DNA of 64,000 bases from Hyphomicrobiaceae bacterium (GCA_016793065.1 JAEULV010000012.1:26705-90704); one strand, 5' to 3'. Counted from the stretch's first letter, positions 18,417-29,616 are shown. Notes: generated by a model from the sequence alone, not told the origin. A program made the numbers and translations.

Positions 18417-19208
18417 ATGTGCCGTTGGGTCGCCTATGTCGGGGAACCGGTCTATCTGTGCAGCCTGATCTGCGATCCCGAACACTCGCTGATCGACCAG
18501 AGCATCAACGCCCGCGAGGCCAAGACCGGCATCAATGGCGACGGTTTCGGCCTCGGCTGGTATGGCGACCGCGCCGAGCCGGGGCTTTACCGCGAGGTGC
18601 TGCCGGCGTGGTCGGACGAGAACCTGCGGCACATCGCGCGGCAGGTGCGCTCGCGGCTGTTCTTTGCCCATGTGCGCGCCTCGACCGGCGCCGCCACCAG
18701 CCGGACCAATTGCCACCCGTTCACCCTCGGCAAGTGGCTGTTCATGCATAACGGCCAGATCGGCGACTATTGCCGGGTGCGGCGGGCGATCGAGGGCTGG
18801 ATTCCGGACGAGCTCTACAATCGCCGCACCGGCTCCACCGACAGCGAGGCGCTGTTTTTGGCGGCGTCGGCGCGCGGGCTGGAGACCGACCCGGTCGGCG
18901 CGATCCGGCAGGTGCTGGCCGACACGCTCGACCTGATGCGCCGCAACGGCGTGACGACGGCGCTGCGCTTCACCGCCGCCCTCACCGATGGCGAGCGGAT
19001 CTATGCCTTCCGCACCGCCTCGGACGAGCACTCGCCAAGCCTCTACTGGCGCACCGAGGGCGGGTCGACCTATGTGGTGTCGGAACCGCTCGACGATGTC
19101 CGCGACAGCTGGAGCGCGGTGCCGTCGCACCACGTGCTGATCGCCGAACGCGACGGCCAGACCCGAATCGAAGCGTTCGACATCGAGAGCACCGCGCTGG
19201 CGGCGTGA
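18417..19208 (+). CDS. class II glutamine amidotransferase (YafJ/EgtC-like)
   Basis: A 263-residue Ntn-type glutaminase domain. The start at 18417 was chosen because it places Cys at position 2 (MCRWVAYVGEP), the nucleophile exposed after Met removal. Other family features: GINGDGFGLGWYG, FAHVRASTG, NCHPFTLGKWLFMHNGQI and the later GSTDSEALF. These proteins hydrolyse gamma-glutamyl amides; EgtC members act in ergothioneine synthesis, but no ergothioneine genes are adjacent, so the YafJ-type unknown role is as likely. Confidence 0.88.
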   Translation: MCRWVAYVGEPVYLCSLICDPEHSLIDQSINAREAKTGINGDGFGLGWYGDRAEPGLYREVLPAWSDENLRHIARQVRSRLFFAHVRASTGAATSRTNCHPFTLGKWLFMHNGQIGDYCRVRRAIEGWIPDELYNRRTGSTDSEALFLAASARGLETDPVGAIRQVLADTLDLMRRNGVTTALRFTAALTDGERIYAFRTASDEHSPSLYWRTEGGSTYVVSEPLDDVRDSWSAVPSHHVLIAERDGQTRIEAFDIESTALAA

Positions 19209-19269
19209 TCCGCCGACCGCGCACGGGAACGCGTCTGACCGGGCATGGCCGCGCCCGATGCCCCCCTCG

Positions 19270-19305
19270 AGACAAAACAAAACCCCGGAGTTGCCTCCGG
19301 GGTTT
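19270..19305 (-). terminator. intrinsic terminator of the TRAP receptor gene
   Basis: AACCCCGGAG (19281-19290), loop TTGC, CTCCGGGGTT (19295-19304). Read on the minus strand it is followed by a T-rich tract (GTTTTGTTTTG), 28 bases after the receptor stop. It may also act on the converging amidotransferase transcript. Confidence 0.88.
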
Positions 19306-19332
19306 CGCATTCGAGATTGGCGGCGAGGACGA

Positions 19333-21506
<2,174 letters not shown>

Positions 21507-21675
21507 TGCGAATGCTCCGATCCGGGAAAAACAGCGGTCGCCATTGTTAGCGCGCCGCCCGGCCGGCGCAATGGGGGCGCGCGCATTGGGCGCGACCGCG
21601 CGGCAAGCCGGTATCCAGTGCGCGACGAAGCAGCTAGCATCGGGTAATTGCGTCATGCGGATGGAGAACCGAGCG

Positions 21676-23466
21676 ATGAGTTTCTCGACCTGGGCCGAAA
21701 GCGCCGGCCGTCTGATCGATGTCGCCAGCGGCCGCAGCCCGGCCGACATGGTGATCACCAACGGCCGCTGGGTGAACGTGCATTCGGGCGAGATCATCGC
21801 CGGCACCGATATCGCCATCGCCGACGGGCGCTTCGCCTATGTCGGGCCGTCGGCGCGGCATGCGATCGGCGCCGACACGCAGGTGATCGACGCGGGCGGG
21901 CGCTATCTGGTGCCGGGACTGTGCGACGCGCACATGCATGTAGAGTCCGGCATGGTGACGGTGACCGAGTTCGCCCGCGCCGTCATCCCGCACGGCACGA
22001 CGTCGATGTTCATCGACCCGCACGAGATCGCCAATGTGCTCGGGCTCGCCGGCGTGCGGCTGATGCATGACGAGGCGCTTGGGCTGCCGGTCAACGTCTT
22101 CGTGCAGATGCCGAGCTGCGTGCCGTCGGCGCCAGGGCTGGAGCATGCCGGGGCGACGCTCGGGCCGGCCGACGTGCGCGAGGCGATGGGCTGGCCGGGG
22201 ATCATCGGCCTCGGCGAGGTGATGAACTTCCCCGGCGTCGCCGCCAAGGATGCGACGATGCTCGGCGAGATCGCCGCGACCATGGCCGGCGGCAAGGTGG
22301 TGGGCGGGCACTATGCCTCGCCGGATCTCGGCCTGCCGTTCCATGCCTATGTGGCCGGCGGCCCCTCCGACGATCACGAGGGAACGCGGGTCGAGGACGC
22401 GATCGCGCGGGTGCGACAGGGCATGCGGGCGATGCTGCGGCTCGGCTCGGCCTGGTACGACGTCGCCACCCAGATCAAGGCGGTGACCGAGCACGGGCTC
22501 GATCCGCGCAACTTCATCCTGTGCACCGACGATTGCCACTCGGGCACGCTGGTCAACGAAGGCCACATGAACCGGGTGGTGCGGCACGCCATCGCCCAGG
22601 GGCTGCGGCCGATCACCGCGATCCAGATGGCGACGCTCAACAGCGCCCAGCATTTCGGGCTGGAGCGGGAACTCGGCTCGATCACCCCCGGGCGCCGCGC
22701 CGACGTGATCGTCACCAGCGACCTCGCGGCGCTGCCGATCGAAATGGTGATCGGGCGCGGCGTGGTGCTGGCGGAGGGCGGGCGGCTGACGGCCGACATC
22801 CCGGCCCATGTCTATCCGGACTTCGCCAAGAACACCGTGCGGCTGCGCCGGGCGCTGACCGCGACCGACTTCGACGTCGCGGCGCCGCAAGGGGCGAACG
22901 CGGTGACGGCGCGGGTGATCGGCGTGGTCGAGAATCAGGCGCCGACCAAGGCGCTGACGCGGGAACTGCCGGTGGAGGGCGGCGTGGTGGCGATGGATAT
23001 CGGCGCCGACGTCTGCCAGATCGCGCTGGTGGAGCGCCACCGGGCGCTCGGCACGGTGACAAACGGCTTCGTCTCGGGCTTCGGCTATGACGGGGCCTGC
23101 GCGGTTGCCTCGACCGTTGCCCATGACAGCCACCACATGATCGTGGTCGGCACGTCGAAGGCCGACATGGCGCTGGCCGCCAACCGGCTCGCCGAAATCG
23201 GCGGCGGCGTGGTGGTCTTCAAGGACGGCAAGGAACTGGCGATGGTCGAACTGGCGATCGCCGGGTTGATGTCGCAGGAGCGGGCCGAGATCGTCGCCGC
23301 CAAGGCCGAGGCGATGGTCGAGGCGATGCGCGCCTGCGGCTGCAGCCTCAACAACGCCTACATGCAGCATTCGCTGCTGGCACTGGTCGTCATCCCCGAA
23401 CTGCGAATCTCCGACATCGGCATCATCGACGTGACGAAGTTCGAACGGGTGGAGCTGCTGGTGTGA
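21676..23466 (+). CDS. ade: adenine deaminase
   Basis: A 596-residue amidohydrolase converting adenine to hypoxanthine and ammonia in purine salvage. Metal-site motifs: DAHMHVESG at the end of strand 1, PHEIANVLG, GHYASP and CTDDCHSGTLVNEGHMN. The C-terminal segment GFGYDGACAVASTVAHDSHHMIVVG is specific to the Ade family. Start at 21676 with GGAG nine bases upstream; an ATG at 21655 is an alternative. It is divergent from the dehydrogenase gene, and the stop lies four bases from the convergent yoeB end. Confidence 0.94.
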   Translation: MSFSTWAESAGRLIDVASGRSPADMVITNGRWVNVHSGEIIAGTDIAIADGRFAYVGPSARHAIGADTQVIDAGGRYLVPGLCDAHMHVESGMVTVTEFARAVIPHGTTSMFIDPHEIANVLGLAGVRLMHDEALGLPVNVFVQMPSCVPSAPGLEHAGATLGPADVREAMGWPGIIGLGEVMNFPGVAAKDATMLGEIAATMAGGKVVGGHYASPDLGLPFHAYVAGGPSDDHEGTRVEDAIARVRQGMRAMLRLGSAWYDVATQIKAVTEHGLDPRNFILCTDDCHSGTLVNEGHMNRVVRHAIAQGLRPITAIQMATLNSAQHFGLERELGSITPGRRADVIVTSDLAALPIEMVIGRGVVLAEGGRLTADIPAHVYPDFAKNTVRLRRALTATDFDVAAPQGANAVTARVIGVVENQAPTKALTRELPVEGGVVAMDIGADVCQIALVERHRALGTVTNGFVSGFGYDGACAVASTVAHDSHHMIVVGTSKADMALAANRLAEIGGGVVVFKDGKELAMVELAIAGLMSQERAEIVAAKAEAMVEAMRACGCSLNNAYMQHSLLALVVIPELRISDIGIIDVTKFERVELLV

Positions 23467-23469
23467 GCA

Positions 23470-23736
23470 TCAGTAATGGTATCGGCACTGGACGATTTCC
23501 AGCGCCTGCGTCTCGGCCTTGCCTGAAACGCGGTAGACGAGACGATGCTCGCCGGTGATGCGGCGCGACCAGAACCCGCTCAACTCGCCGCGAAGCGGTT
23601 CGGGCTTGCCAAGTCCGGTGAACGGATTGCGGCAGGCGTCCTTCACCAGATCGTTGATGCGTCGAACGACGCCTGGATCGTCAGTCTGCCAGCCGATGTA
23701 GTCGGCCCAGGCATGCGAGGTCCACACCAGCCTCAT
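23470..23736 (-). CDS. yoeB: YoeB-family toxin, ribosome-dependent mRNA endonuclease
   Basis: An 88-residue RelE-superfamily toxin. The catalytic residues line up with E. coli YoeB: Glu46 (KPEPL), Arg65 (GEHRLVYRV) and the terminal His87-Tyr88 (CRYHY). It cleaves mRNA at the ribosomal A site when free of its antitoxin. It follows the antitoxin gene by nine bases, and both are transcribed leftward. Full length with no broken motif, so it is probably functional. Confidence 0.95.
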   Translation of the reverse strand: MRLVWTSHAWADYIGWQTDDPGVVRRINDLVKDACRNPFTGLGKPEPLRGELSGFWSRRITGEHRLVYRVSGKAETQALEIVQCRYHY

Positions 23737-23745
23737 TCCCGGGCC

Positions 23746-24009
23746 TCATTCCCGGGTGTCGTCGACCAACGCGGCGGCGACGGTATCGCCGCGGTCCAGT
23801 TGCGCGATGGATTCAAGCAAGTTCTGCCGGTTTCGCGGGCTGGCGATGAGGTGAAGCGTCTCGGTCATCGCGGCAAACTCCGTTTCCGCGACGACGACGA
23901 CCGATCGGCCGTTCTTGCGGGTTACCAGCAAGGGTTCGGCATTGTCGCAAACCGCATCCATGTGCGAGGCCAGATTCTGGCGGAAGTCGGTGAAGTTGAC
24001 GTTCGACAT
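23746..24009 (-). CDS. yefM: YefM/Phd-family antitoxin
   Basis: An 87-residue antitoxin. Residues 1-60 form the Phd/YefM DNA-binding fold (NFTDFRQNLASHMDAVCDN, LLVTRKNGRSVVVVAETEF), and the C-terminal acidic helix would bind and block the toxin. The start at 24009 is the family start; a longer frame adds unrelated residues. The palindrome at 24029-24050 sits just upstream and probably mediates autorepression. Confidence 0.93.
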   Translation of the reverse strand: MSNVNFTDFRQNLASHMDAVCDNAEPLLVTRKNGRSVVVVAETEFAAMTETLHLIASPRNRQNLLESIAQLDRGDTVAAALVDDTRE

Positions 24010-24028
24010 GGGCTGAGCCTCCAAGCTG

Positions 24029-24050
24029 GATGTACTTATATCCGTACATC
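24029..24050 (-). promoter_or_regulatory. yefM-yoeB operator overlapping the -10 box
   Basis: GATGTAC (24029-24035) and GTACATC (24044-24050) form a 7-bp inverted repeat with the TGTAC core that E. coli YefM recognises. On the minus strand the spacer contains GATATAAG, a good -10 box, so a bound repressor would block RNA polymerase. Confidence 0.7.
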
Positions 24051-24082
24051 GCGACCTGGGCAATCTGGCTGACCGTGCCCCC

Positions 24083-24937
24083 CTAGCCGTTCGCCGGGCG
24101 GAGGTGGCGGGTGATCCACCATTCGACGATGTCCCAGATGCGACGGAGGCATTCGACGAGGAGGAGGTAGAGGATCGCCGCCCACAGATAGACCTCGAAA
24201 TTGAACGAGCGGGAGAAGGCGAGCCGGGTGGTGCCCATCAGGTCGAAGACGGTGACGACGGTCGCCACGGCCGAGCCCTTGATCATCAGGATGATCTCGT
24301 TGCCATAGGGGCGCAGCGCCGTGATCAGCGCCTGGGGCAGGATCACCTTGCGAAAGCCGATATGGTCGGGGATGCCGAGGGACTGGCAGGCCTCGCGCTG
24401 GCCCTTGGGGATCGAGGCGATGGCGCCGCGCAGGATTTCCGCCTGGTAAGCGGCGGTGTTGAGGGCGAAGGCGAACAGCACGTACCAATAGGCCTCGCGG
24501 GCATAGGCCCACAGGCCGAGGCTGTCGAGCAACTCGCGGTGCGGCGCCATGAACTGGCCAAGGCCGTGATAGATCAGGAACGTCTGAGCAAGCAGCGGCG
24601 TGCCGCGAAAGAAGTAGACATAGCTGAAGGCCCAGCCCGACAGGAAGCGGTTGCGGGAATCGCGGGCGAAGGCAATCGGGAAGGCAAGGATGCCGCCGAT
24701 CAGCATCGAGACGAAGACGAGATTGAGCGTCGTCAGCAGGCCGCCCTGGATGCGCGGCCAATAGCGCACGAACAGTTCGTGTCCCAGCATCTGGCCGGCC
24801 ACAAGGGGCCAGTTGGTGAAGGCAACGGAGATGACGAACAGACAAAGGGTCGACGCGATGGCGACATCCCGGCCCTTGCGGGCCCAAAGGCCATTGCTGG
24901 GCGTGGTCGCGGTGGGCTCGGCGGCGGGTCCGGTCAT
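24083..24937 (-). CDS. polar amino acid ABC transporter permease (HisM type)
   Basis: A 284-residue permease with about five to six helices and the EAA loop EACQSLGIPDHIGFRKVILPQA that contacts the ATPase. Its first ~40 residues are a hydrophilic extension. ATG at 24937 overlaps the stop of the upstream permease by four bases (ATGA), showing translational coupling. Probably imports basic or other polar amino acids with the receptor at 25797-26558. No ATPase gene lies downstream. Confidence 0.9.
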   Translation of the reverse strand: MTGPAAEPTATTPSNGLWARKGRDVAIASTLCLFVISVAFTNWPLVAGQMLGHELFVRYWPRIQGGLLTTLNLVFVSMLIGGILAFPIAFARDSRNRFLSGWAFSYVYFFRGTPLLAQTFLIYHGLGQFMAPHRELLDSLGLWAYAREAYWYVLFAFALNTAAYQAEILRGAIASIPKGQREACQSLGIPDHIGFRKVILPQALITALRPYGNEIILMIKGSAVATVVTVFDLMGTTRLAFSRSFNFEVYLWAAILYLLLVECLRRIWDIVEWWITRHLRPANG

Positions 24938-25650
24938 GCGTTCGACCTCCGCTGGCCGCGCTCGACGCGGGATTCGATGAAGCCGATGACGATCGACGAC
25001 AGCACCGCCAGCACCAGGAAGATCAGGCAGCAGATCAGGTAGAAGAAGAACGGCTCCTTGGTGACGCCGACGGCGATGTTGGTCATGCGCAGCGTATCCG
25101 GCAGGCCGATGACCGACACCAGCGCGGTGTCCTTCAACAGCACGAGCCAGAGATTGCACAGGCCCGGCAGCGACAGGCGCAGCAATTGCGGCACGATGAC
25201 GAGGCGCAGCGTCAGCCAGCGCGACAGGCCGAGCGCCCGGGAGGCCTCGGCCTGTCCCCGGGAAATGCCCTGAAAGGCACCGAGGAAGACCTCGCTCGAA
25301 TAGGCGGAAAACACCACGCCGAGGGCGATCATGCCGGCAAGGAACGAATTGATCTCGACCTGGACATCAAAGAACAAGCCGATGAGCTTCTGCAGCAGGA
25401 TCTGGCCGCCGTAATAGACGATGAACAGGGTCAGGAGTTCGGGCAGGCCGCGAAAGATGGTGGTGTAGAGATTGCCGAAGGCGTTGAGCAACCAGATGTC
25501 GGAGCGCTTGGCGAGCGCGACGAGAAAGCCGAGCAGCAGCCCGAACGGCAGCGTGGCGAAGGCGAGGCCGACGGTGACGAGGACGCCGGAGGCGATCTCG
25601 TCACCCCAGCCGTCCGGCCCCCAGGCCAGAAGTGAAAACAGGTGGCCCAT
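24934..25650 (-). CDS. polar amino acid ABC transporter permease (HisQ type)
   Basis: A 238-residue His/Glu/Gln/Arg-type permease with five helices and the EAA motif EASRALGLSRWLTLRLVIVPQL near residues 130-150. Conserved TIFRGLPELLTLFIVYYGG lies in the first third. It pairs with the HisM-like subunit, with which its reading frame overlaps, and is preceded by the receptor gene about 145 bases upstream. Confidence 0.92.
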   Translation of the reverse strand: MGHLFSLLAWGPDGWGDEIASGVLVTVGLAFATLPFGLLLGFLVALAKRSDIWLLNAFGNLYTTIFRGLPELLTLFIVYYGGQILLQKLIGLFFDVQVEINSFLAGMIALGVVFSAYSSEVFLGAFQGISRGQAEASRALGLSRWLTLRLVIVPQLLRLSLPGLCNLWLVLLKDTALVSVIGLPDTLRMTNIAVGVTKEPFFFYLICCLIFLVLAVLSSIVIGFIESRVERGQRRSNA

Positions 25651-25796
25651 CGCGCGTGTGGCTCCCCGGTCGCGGTCGCAAGGCGGCGGCTTCCGTCGGC
25701 GCCGCCGGCACCGGACGTCGGCATGGATGGATGCGGGAAAGGGCCTCCCGGCCGGGGCGAGCCCGACCGGGAGAAACCGTCAGCGTACCGGCGCGA

Positions 25797-26558
25797 TCAA
25801 CGCAGCGGGAACGGGAAATATTTGTCGTTGATCTTCTTGAAGGTGCCGTCGGCGACCGACTCGGCGATCGCCTTGTTGAACAGCGTCTTCAGGTCCTTGT
25901 CGTCCTTGCGCAGGCCAACGCCGACGCCGGTGCCGATCTTGATGTCCGAGCCGGTGAAGGCGCAGCAGGTGCCGTCCTTGCCGTTCAGCCATTCACCGAG
26001 CACGACCTTGTCGGCGAGCACGGCGTCGAGGCGACCGTTGGCGAGGTCGAGATTGGCCTCATCCTGGGTGCCGTAGAGCTTGATGGTGGCGTCCTTGTAC
26101 TTGTCCTCGAGATAGGCCGAGTGGATGGTCGAGGACTGGGCGCCGATGGTCTTGCCCTTCAGGCCGGCCGGCGAGGTGTCCTTCATCGGGGTCTTCTTGG
26201 AGGTGATGAAGGAGGCCGGGGTGGTATAGTAGTAGTCCGAGAAGGCGATCTGCTTCTCGCGTTCCTCGGTGATCGACATGGAGGCGATGATGGCGTCATA
26301 CTTGCCGGCGAGCAAAGCCGGGATGATGCCATCCCAATCCTGGACGATGAACTCGCATTCGACCTTCATCTTCTTGCAGAGTTCCTTGGCGTAGTCGATC
26401 TCGAAGCCCTGGACCTGCTTGTTGGAGTCGAGGAAGTTGAACGGAGGATAGGCGCCCTCGGTGCCGACGCGAACCTTCTTCCATTCCTTGGCTTCGGCGA
26501 CGCCGCAGACGGCAACGAGCGCGACCGCCGCGGCGGCGAGCTTGGCAACAAAACGCAT
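25797..26558 (-). CDS. periplasmic amino-acid-binding protein (ArgT/HisJ-like)
   Basis: A 253-residue family 3 solute-binding protein with signal peptide (LAAAAVALVAVCGVAEA). Key motifs: GTEGAYPPFNFLDSNKQVQGFEIDYAKELC, DWDGIIPALLAGKYDAIIASMSITEER and GAQSSTIHSAYL. The Arg in TEER and Asp in EIDYA are typical alpha-amino-acid contacts, and similarity is closest to lysine/arginine/ornithine/histidine receptors. A Cys-Cys pair (DGTCCAF) may form a disulfide with an earlier Cys. The start with AAGGGG upstream was chosen; a start five codons earlier is possible. Confidence 0.92.
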   Translation of the reverse strand: MRFVAKLAAAAVALVAVCGVAEAKEWKKVRVGTEGAYPPFNFLDSNKQVQGFEIDYAKELCKKMKVECEFIVQDWDGIIPALLAGKYDAIIASMSITEEREKQIAFSDYYYTTPASFITSKKTPMKDTSPAGLKGKTIGAQSSTIHSAYLEDKYKDATIKLYGTQDEANLDLANGRLDAVLADKVVLGEWLNGKDGTCCAFTGSDIKIGTGVGVGLRKDDKDLKTLFNKAIAESVADGTFKKINDKYFPFPLR

Positions 26559-26905
26559 GGGAATCCCCTTCATGCTTGCATTCTTCTTGCATTGTTTTCC
26601 GCGCTGACGGCGCCGCCGCGACGCGGCTTGGCGCGCGTCCCGAAGTCGTCGTCGCGAGCCGGGTCTTTCCGGCCTCACTCGCGTTTGACGCAGTGACGAG
26701 GTTCGCCGCCGGTGTCGGCAAGCGCCTCGGACCGTCAACATGTTGGCACCATTTTTTACAAACAGGCAACGGGAAAACGCGGGTTGGCGAAATCACCGAC
26801 AAGCGCGGTTTCCCTGTCGACGGCAGCGCCCGTGCGGGCTATTGACGGTTGTCTAGGCAGGGTCGATCCTGACGTGCTTCCGGTAACCGTGGCTGGGGAA
26901 GGTTC
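26559..26905. other. divergent intergenic region
   Basis: 347 bases between the amino-acid receptor gene and the ParB-like gene. An AT-rich patch around 26745-26765 may hold the receptor promoter. No repeat, RNA gene or convincing coding frame was seen. Confidence 0.5.
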
Positions 26906-27520
26906 ATGGCCGAAATCCGAGGCGGCGCGGCCATCGCGGCGCTGCGACCGACGCAGATGACCGTCGGCATGATCGCGGTGCAGCGGCGCATCGACAAGCT
27001 GTCGGCGCGACGCGAGGCGGGGACGCTTGCGGCCTATCTGCAGCGCGAGCCGGTGCCGTGCGCGGTCGGCCCGGGCGGCGTGCTGTACATGATCGACCAT
27101 CACCATCTGGTGCGAGCCCTCGACATCATGGGGGTCGAGGCGTGCTTTGTCAGCATCGAGCACGATCTCACCGACCTGGCGCCGCAGCACTTCTGGGCGG
27201 AGATGGAACACCTCGGACTGTGCTATCCCTACGATGCCGACGGCATGCGGCAGCCGTTTTCGGCGATGCCGGGCCATATCCGCGATTGCGGCGACAATCC
27301 CTGGCGCTCGCTGGCGCGGTTCGCGCGGGGCGGCGACGGCTTCAAGAAGACCGACGTGCCGTTCGCCGAATTCCTGTGGGCGGACTATTTCCGCCAGTTC
27401 CTGCGGCCGAAGCTGCTCGCCACCGACTGGCAGGCGGCGATCGAGGTCGCCCAGCGTCTGACCCGCCTCAGCGCGGCGGCCGACCTGCCGGGCTACGAGA
27501 GCGACGGCAAGGACGATTGA
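26906..27520 (+). CDS. ParB-like nuclease-fold protein (ParBc_2 family)
   Basis: A 204-residue soluble protein: LRPTQMTVGMIAVQRRIDKL, then GPGGVLYMIDHHHLVRAL, VSIEHDLTDL, and FWAEMEHLGLCYPYDADG. This is the stand-alone ParB/Srx-like family (putative ParB-like nuclease), not a chromosome-partitioning ParB with a helix-turn-helix. The IDHHH motif is the conserved putative active site. Function in the cell is unknown. Single gene; its TGA stop overlaps the start of dispersed repeat copy A. Confidence 0.85.
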   Translation: MAEIRGGAAIAALRPTQMTVGMIAVQRRIDKLSARREAGTLAAYLQREPVPCAVGPGGVLYMIDHHHLVRALDIMGVEACFVSIEHDLTDLAPQHFWAEMEHLGLCYPYDADGMRQPFSAMPGHIRDCGDNPWRSLARFARGGDGFKKTDVPFAEFLWADYFRQFLRPKLLATDWQAAIEVAQRLTRLSAAADLPGYESDGKDD

Positions 27521-27562
27521 TGCCAGAGGCCGGAGGCGCTGACGCGCCCGGCCTGCAGGGAT
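27519..27562 (+). repeat. dispersed repeat, copy A (partial)
   Basis: Begins at the stop of the ParB-like gene (TGATGCCAGAGGCCGGAGG) and shares GGCGCTGACGCGCC with copies at 35511, 54046 and 63750. It keeps only the first half of the element; the inverted repeat seen in copies C and D is absent. Confidence 0.7.
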
Positions 27563-27602
27563 ACGGCCGGCGCCGGTTGGAAGGCGATGCGGCGCCCTGC
27601 CG

Positions 27603-28088
27603 TCACTCGTCGGCGCGGTCCTTTTCCAGCACGGCGTAGGAGAGCGGCAGCTCGGTGGTGTACTTGATCTGCTCCATGGCGAAGGACGAGGAGACGTCGC
27701 CGATCTCGATCTTGGCGATGAGGCGCTTGTAGAAGGCGTCGTAGGCCTCGATATCGGGGACGACGACCTTCATCAGGTAGTCGACCTGACCGGCCATGCG
27801 GTAGAACTCGACCACTTCGGGGAAGGAATTGACCACTTCGGCGAAGCGCTTCAGCCATTCCTCGGAATGGGTCGAGGTGGTGATGGCGACGAAGGCGGTG
27901 ACCTTGGCGTTGACCTTTTTCGGGTCGAGCACGGCGACGCGGCGCTTGATGACGCCGTCTTCCTCGAGCTTCTGGATGCGGCGCCAGCACGGCGTGGTCG
28001 ACAGGCCGACCTTCTTGCCGATCTCGGCGACAGGCAGGGTGCAATCCTGCTGCAGCAGGGTGAGGATCTTGCGGTCGGTGCGGTCCAT
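27603..28088 (-). CDS. Lrp/AsnC-family transcriptional regulator
   Basis: A 161-residue regulator: N-terminal helix-turn-helix (MDRTDRKILTLLQQ, EIGKKVGLSTTPCWRRIQKLEEDGVI) and C-terminal RAM effector domain (about residues 65-150). It senses an amino acid or related ligand and probably forms octamers. AGGTGAG upstream supports 28088; a start nine codons earlier is possible. Its target is not evident, as flanking genes are DNA repair and a ParB-like gene. Confidence 0.93.
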   Translation of the reverse strand: MDRTDRKILTLLQQDCTLPVAEIGKKVGLSTTPCWRRIQKLEEDGVIKRRVAVLDPKKVNAKVTAFVAITTSTHSEEWLKRFAEVVNSFPEVVEFYRMAGQVDYLMKVVVPDIEAYDAFYKRLIAKIEIGDVSSSFAMEQIKYTTELPLSYAVLEKDRADE

Positions 28089-28173
28089 TGCTCTCACCTT
28101 GGAATATTTTGTCAAGTGACGGCGTTATCACAAGCCGCAAGAGAAATCCATTCCAGCCATCGCCAAGCCGGCC

Positions 28174-28827
28174 TCAGAAGCCGAGTTGGGACAATTCGGC
28201 GCGGAGGGCCGGCAGCAGGTCGGCTTCGAACCAGGGATTTCGCTTCAGCCAGCCGGTATTGCGCCACGACGGATGCGGCAGGGGCAGGACGCGGGGCAGC
28301 GCCGGGCGGGCGAGGATGGCGCGCCAGTCGGCGACGGTGGCGGTGAGCGAGGCGGCGCCGGCGCGGCCGAGATGCCAGGCTTGCGCATACTTGCCGATCG
28401 CCAGCACGAGCGCGACTTGCGGCATTTCCGCCAGCAGCGTGGCGCGCCAGGCCGGGGCGCATTCGCGGCGCGGCGGGAGGTCGCCGCCCTTGGCATCGAG
28501 GCCGGGGAAGCAGAAGCCCATGGGCAGGATGGCGACGCGGGTGGTGTCGTAGAACGTCGCCCGATCGAAACCGAGCCAGCCCCGCAAACGGTCGCCGGAT
28601 GGATCGTTGAAGGGAATGCCGGACTGGTGGACGCGGTTGCCGGGCGCCTGACCGGCGATCAGCAGGCGGGCGGTGGCCGATGGCCGGGCGACCGGGCGCG
28701 GCGGGTGCGGCAGCGGGGCGCCGACCGGGCAATCGACACAGATGCGGCAGGCCTCGACCCGCGCGAGCAGGGCGGCGAGCGGCGAGCCCGACGGCACGGC
28801 CCTGGGTTCGACGCCGATTTCACTCAT
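28174..28827 (-). CDS. uracil-DNA glycosylase superfamily protein
   Basis: A 217-residue protein with the UDG-superfamily motifs LLIAGQAPGNRVHQSGIPFNDPSGDRL (motif A region) and PLPHPSWRN (motif B region). Three Cys residues near the N terminus (CRICVDC) suggest an iron-sulfur cluster as in family 4/5 enzymes. It may remove uracil or another damaged base, although sub-family assignment needs alignment. It is 11 bases downstream of no gene but precedes none; the glutathione transferase gene upstream ends 10 bases before its start, so the two are likely co-transcribed. Confidence 0.82.
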   Translation of the reverse strand: MSEIGVEPRAVPSGSPLAALLARVEACRICVDCPVGAPLPHPPRPVARPSATARLLIAGQAPGNRVHQSGIPFNDPSGDRLRGWLGFDRATFYDTTRVAILPMGFCFPGLDAKGGDLPPRRECAPAWRATLLAEMPQVALVLAIGKYAQAWHLGRAGAASLTATVADWRAILARPALPRVLPLPHPSWRNTGWLKRNPWFEADLLPALRAELSQLGF

Positions 28828-28837
28828 CCGGCAAGGC

Positions 28838-29482
28838 TCAGGGGCGGATGCTGGGGCGGGCGGAGACCTCGTCCCACCAGCGGGCGAGATTGAGCAGGTG
28901 GGCCGGGCGTTCCAGCCGCGACGGCTTCATGAACTCGATGGCGCAGAGCGCGGTGATGTCGGCGATGGTGAAGCGCTCGCCGGCGATGAAGCGGCGGCTG
29001 TCGAGCTCGCTGTCGAGGAAGGCGAGCTGCTCGGCGACCTTGGTCTTGTTGGCCTCGCCCCAGGCGGCGATCTGCGGCACCTCGAACTCGGCCATGAACG
29101 GATGCAGGTGACGGAACACGGCGGCGACCGAAGCGAACAGCCCGAGTTCGACCCGGCGATTCCACATCACCACCTCGGCGCGCTCCAGCGGCGTGCGGCC
29201 GAACAGGTTGGGCTCGGGATAGAGCTCCTCGAGATAGCGGCAGATCGCCACCGATTCGGTGATGACGGCGCCACCCTCGAGCACCAGCACCGGCAGGCGC
29301 TGCATCGGATTGAGGCGGGTGAAACCCTCGGTCTTGTGTTCCTTCTTGGCGATGTCGATCTGGATGATCGGCAGTTCGATCGCCTTTTCGGCCATGAAGA
29401 TGCGCACGCGGCGCGGATTGGGGGCGCGGCCGCCGTCATAGAGTTCGGTGGGCTTCGGAGCGCCGAGGTCGGTCTGGTTCAT
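28838..29482 (-). CDS. glutathione S-transferase family protein
   Basis: A 214-residue GST: N-terminal thioredoxin-like half with NPRRVRIFMAEKAIELP and the glutathione-binding cis-Pro segment QRLPVLVLEGGAVITESVAICRYLEE, then an all-helical C-terminal half (about 95-210) with FTIADITAL. Likely a soluble detoxification enzyme conjugating glutathione to electrophiles. ATG at 29482 has GGGAGG upstream. Probably in an operon with the uracil-DNA-glycosylase-like gene. Confidence 0.92.
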   Translation of the reverse strand: MNQTDLGAPKPTELYDGGRAPNPRRVRIFMAEKAIELPIIQIDIAKKEHKTEGFTRLNPMQRLPVLVLEGGAVITESVAICRYLEELYPEPNLFGRTPLERAEVVMWNRRVELGLFASVAAVFRHLHPFMAEFEVPQIAAWGEANKTKVAEQLAFLDSELDSRRFIAGERFTIADITALCAIEFMKPSRLERPAHLLNLARWWDEVSARPSIRP

Positions 29483-29616
29483 GCGTGCCTCCCGGTGAGC
29501 CACCGTTCGAGCGGGGCTTCGACTTCCGGGCCAAGGCTAAAGGCAAACCGGGCAATCGCAAACGTGAATGTTGGATTTCATGCCGGTGCCGACGGGTGGC
29601 GATTGTCCGGATGATT

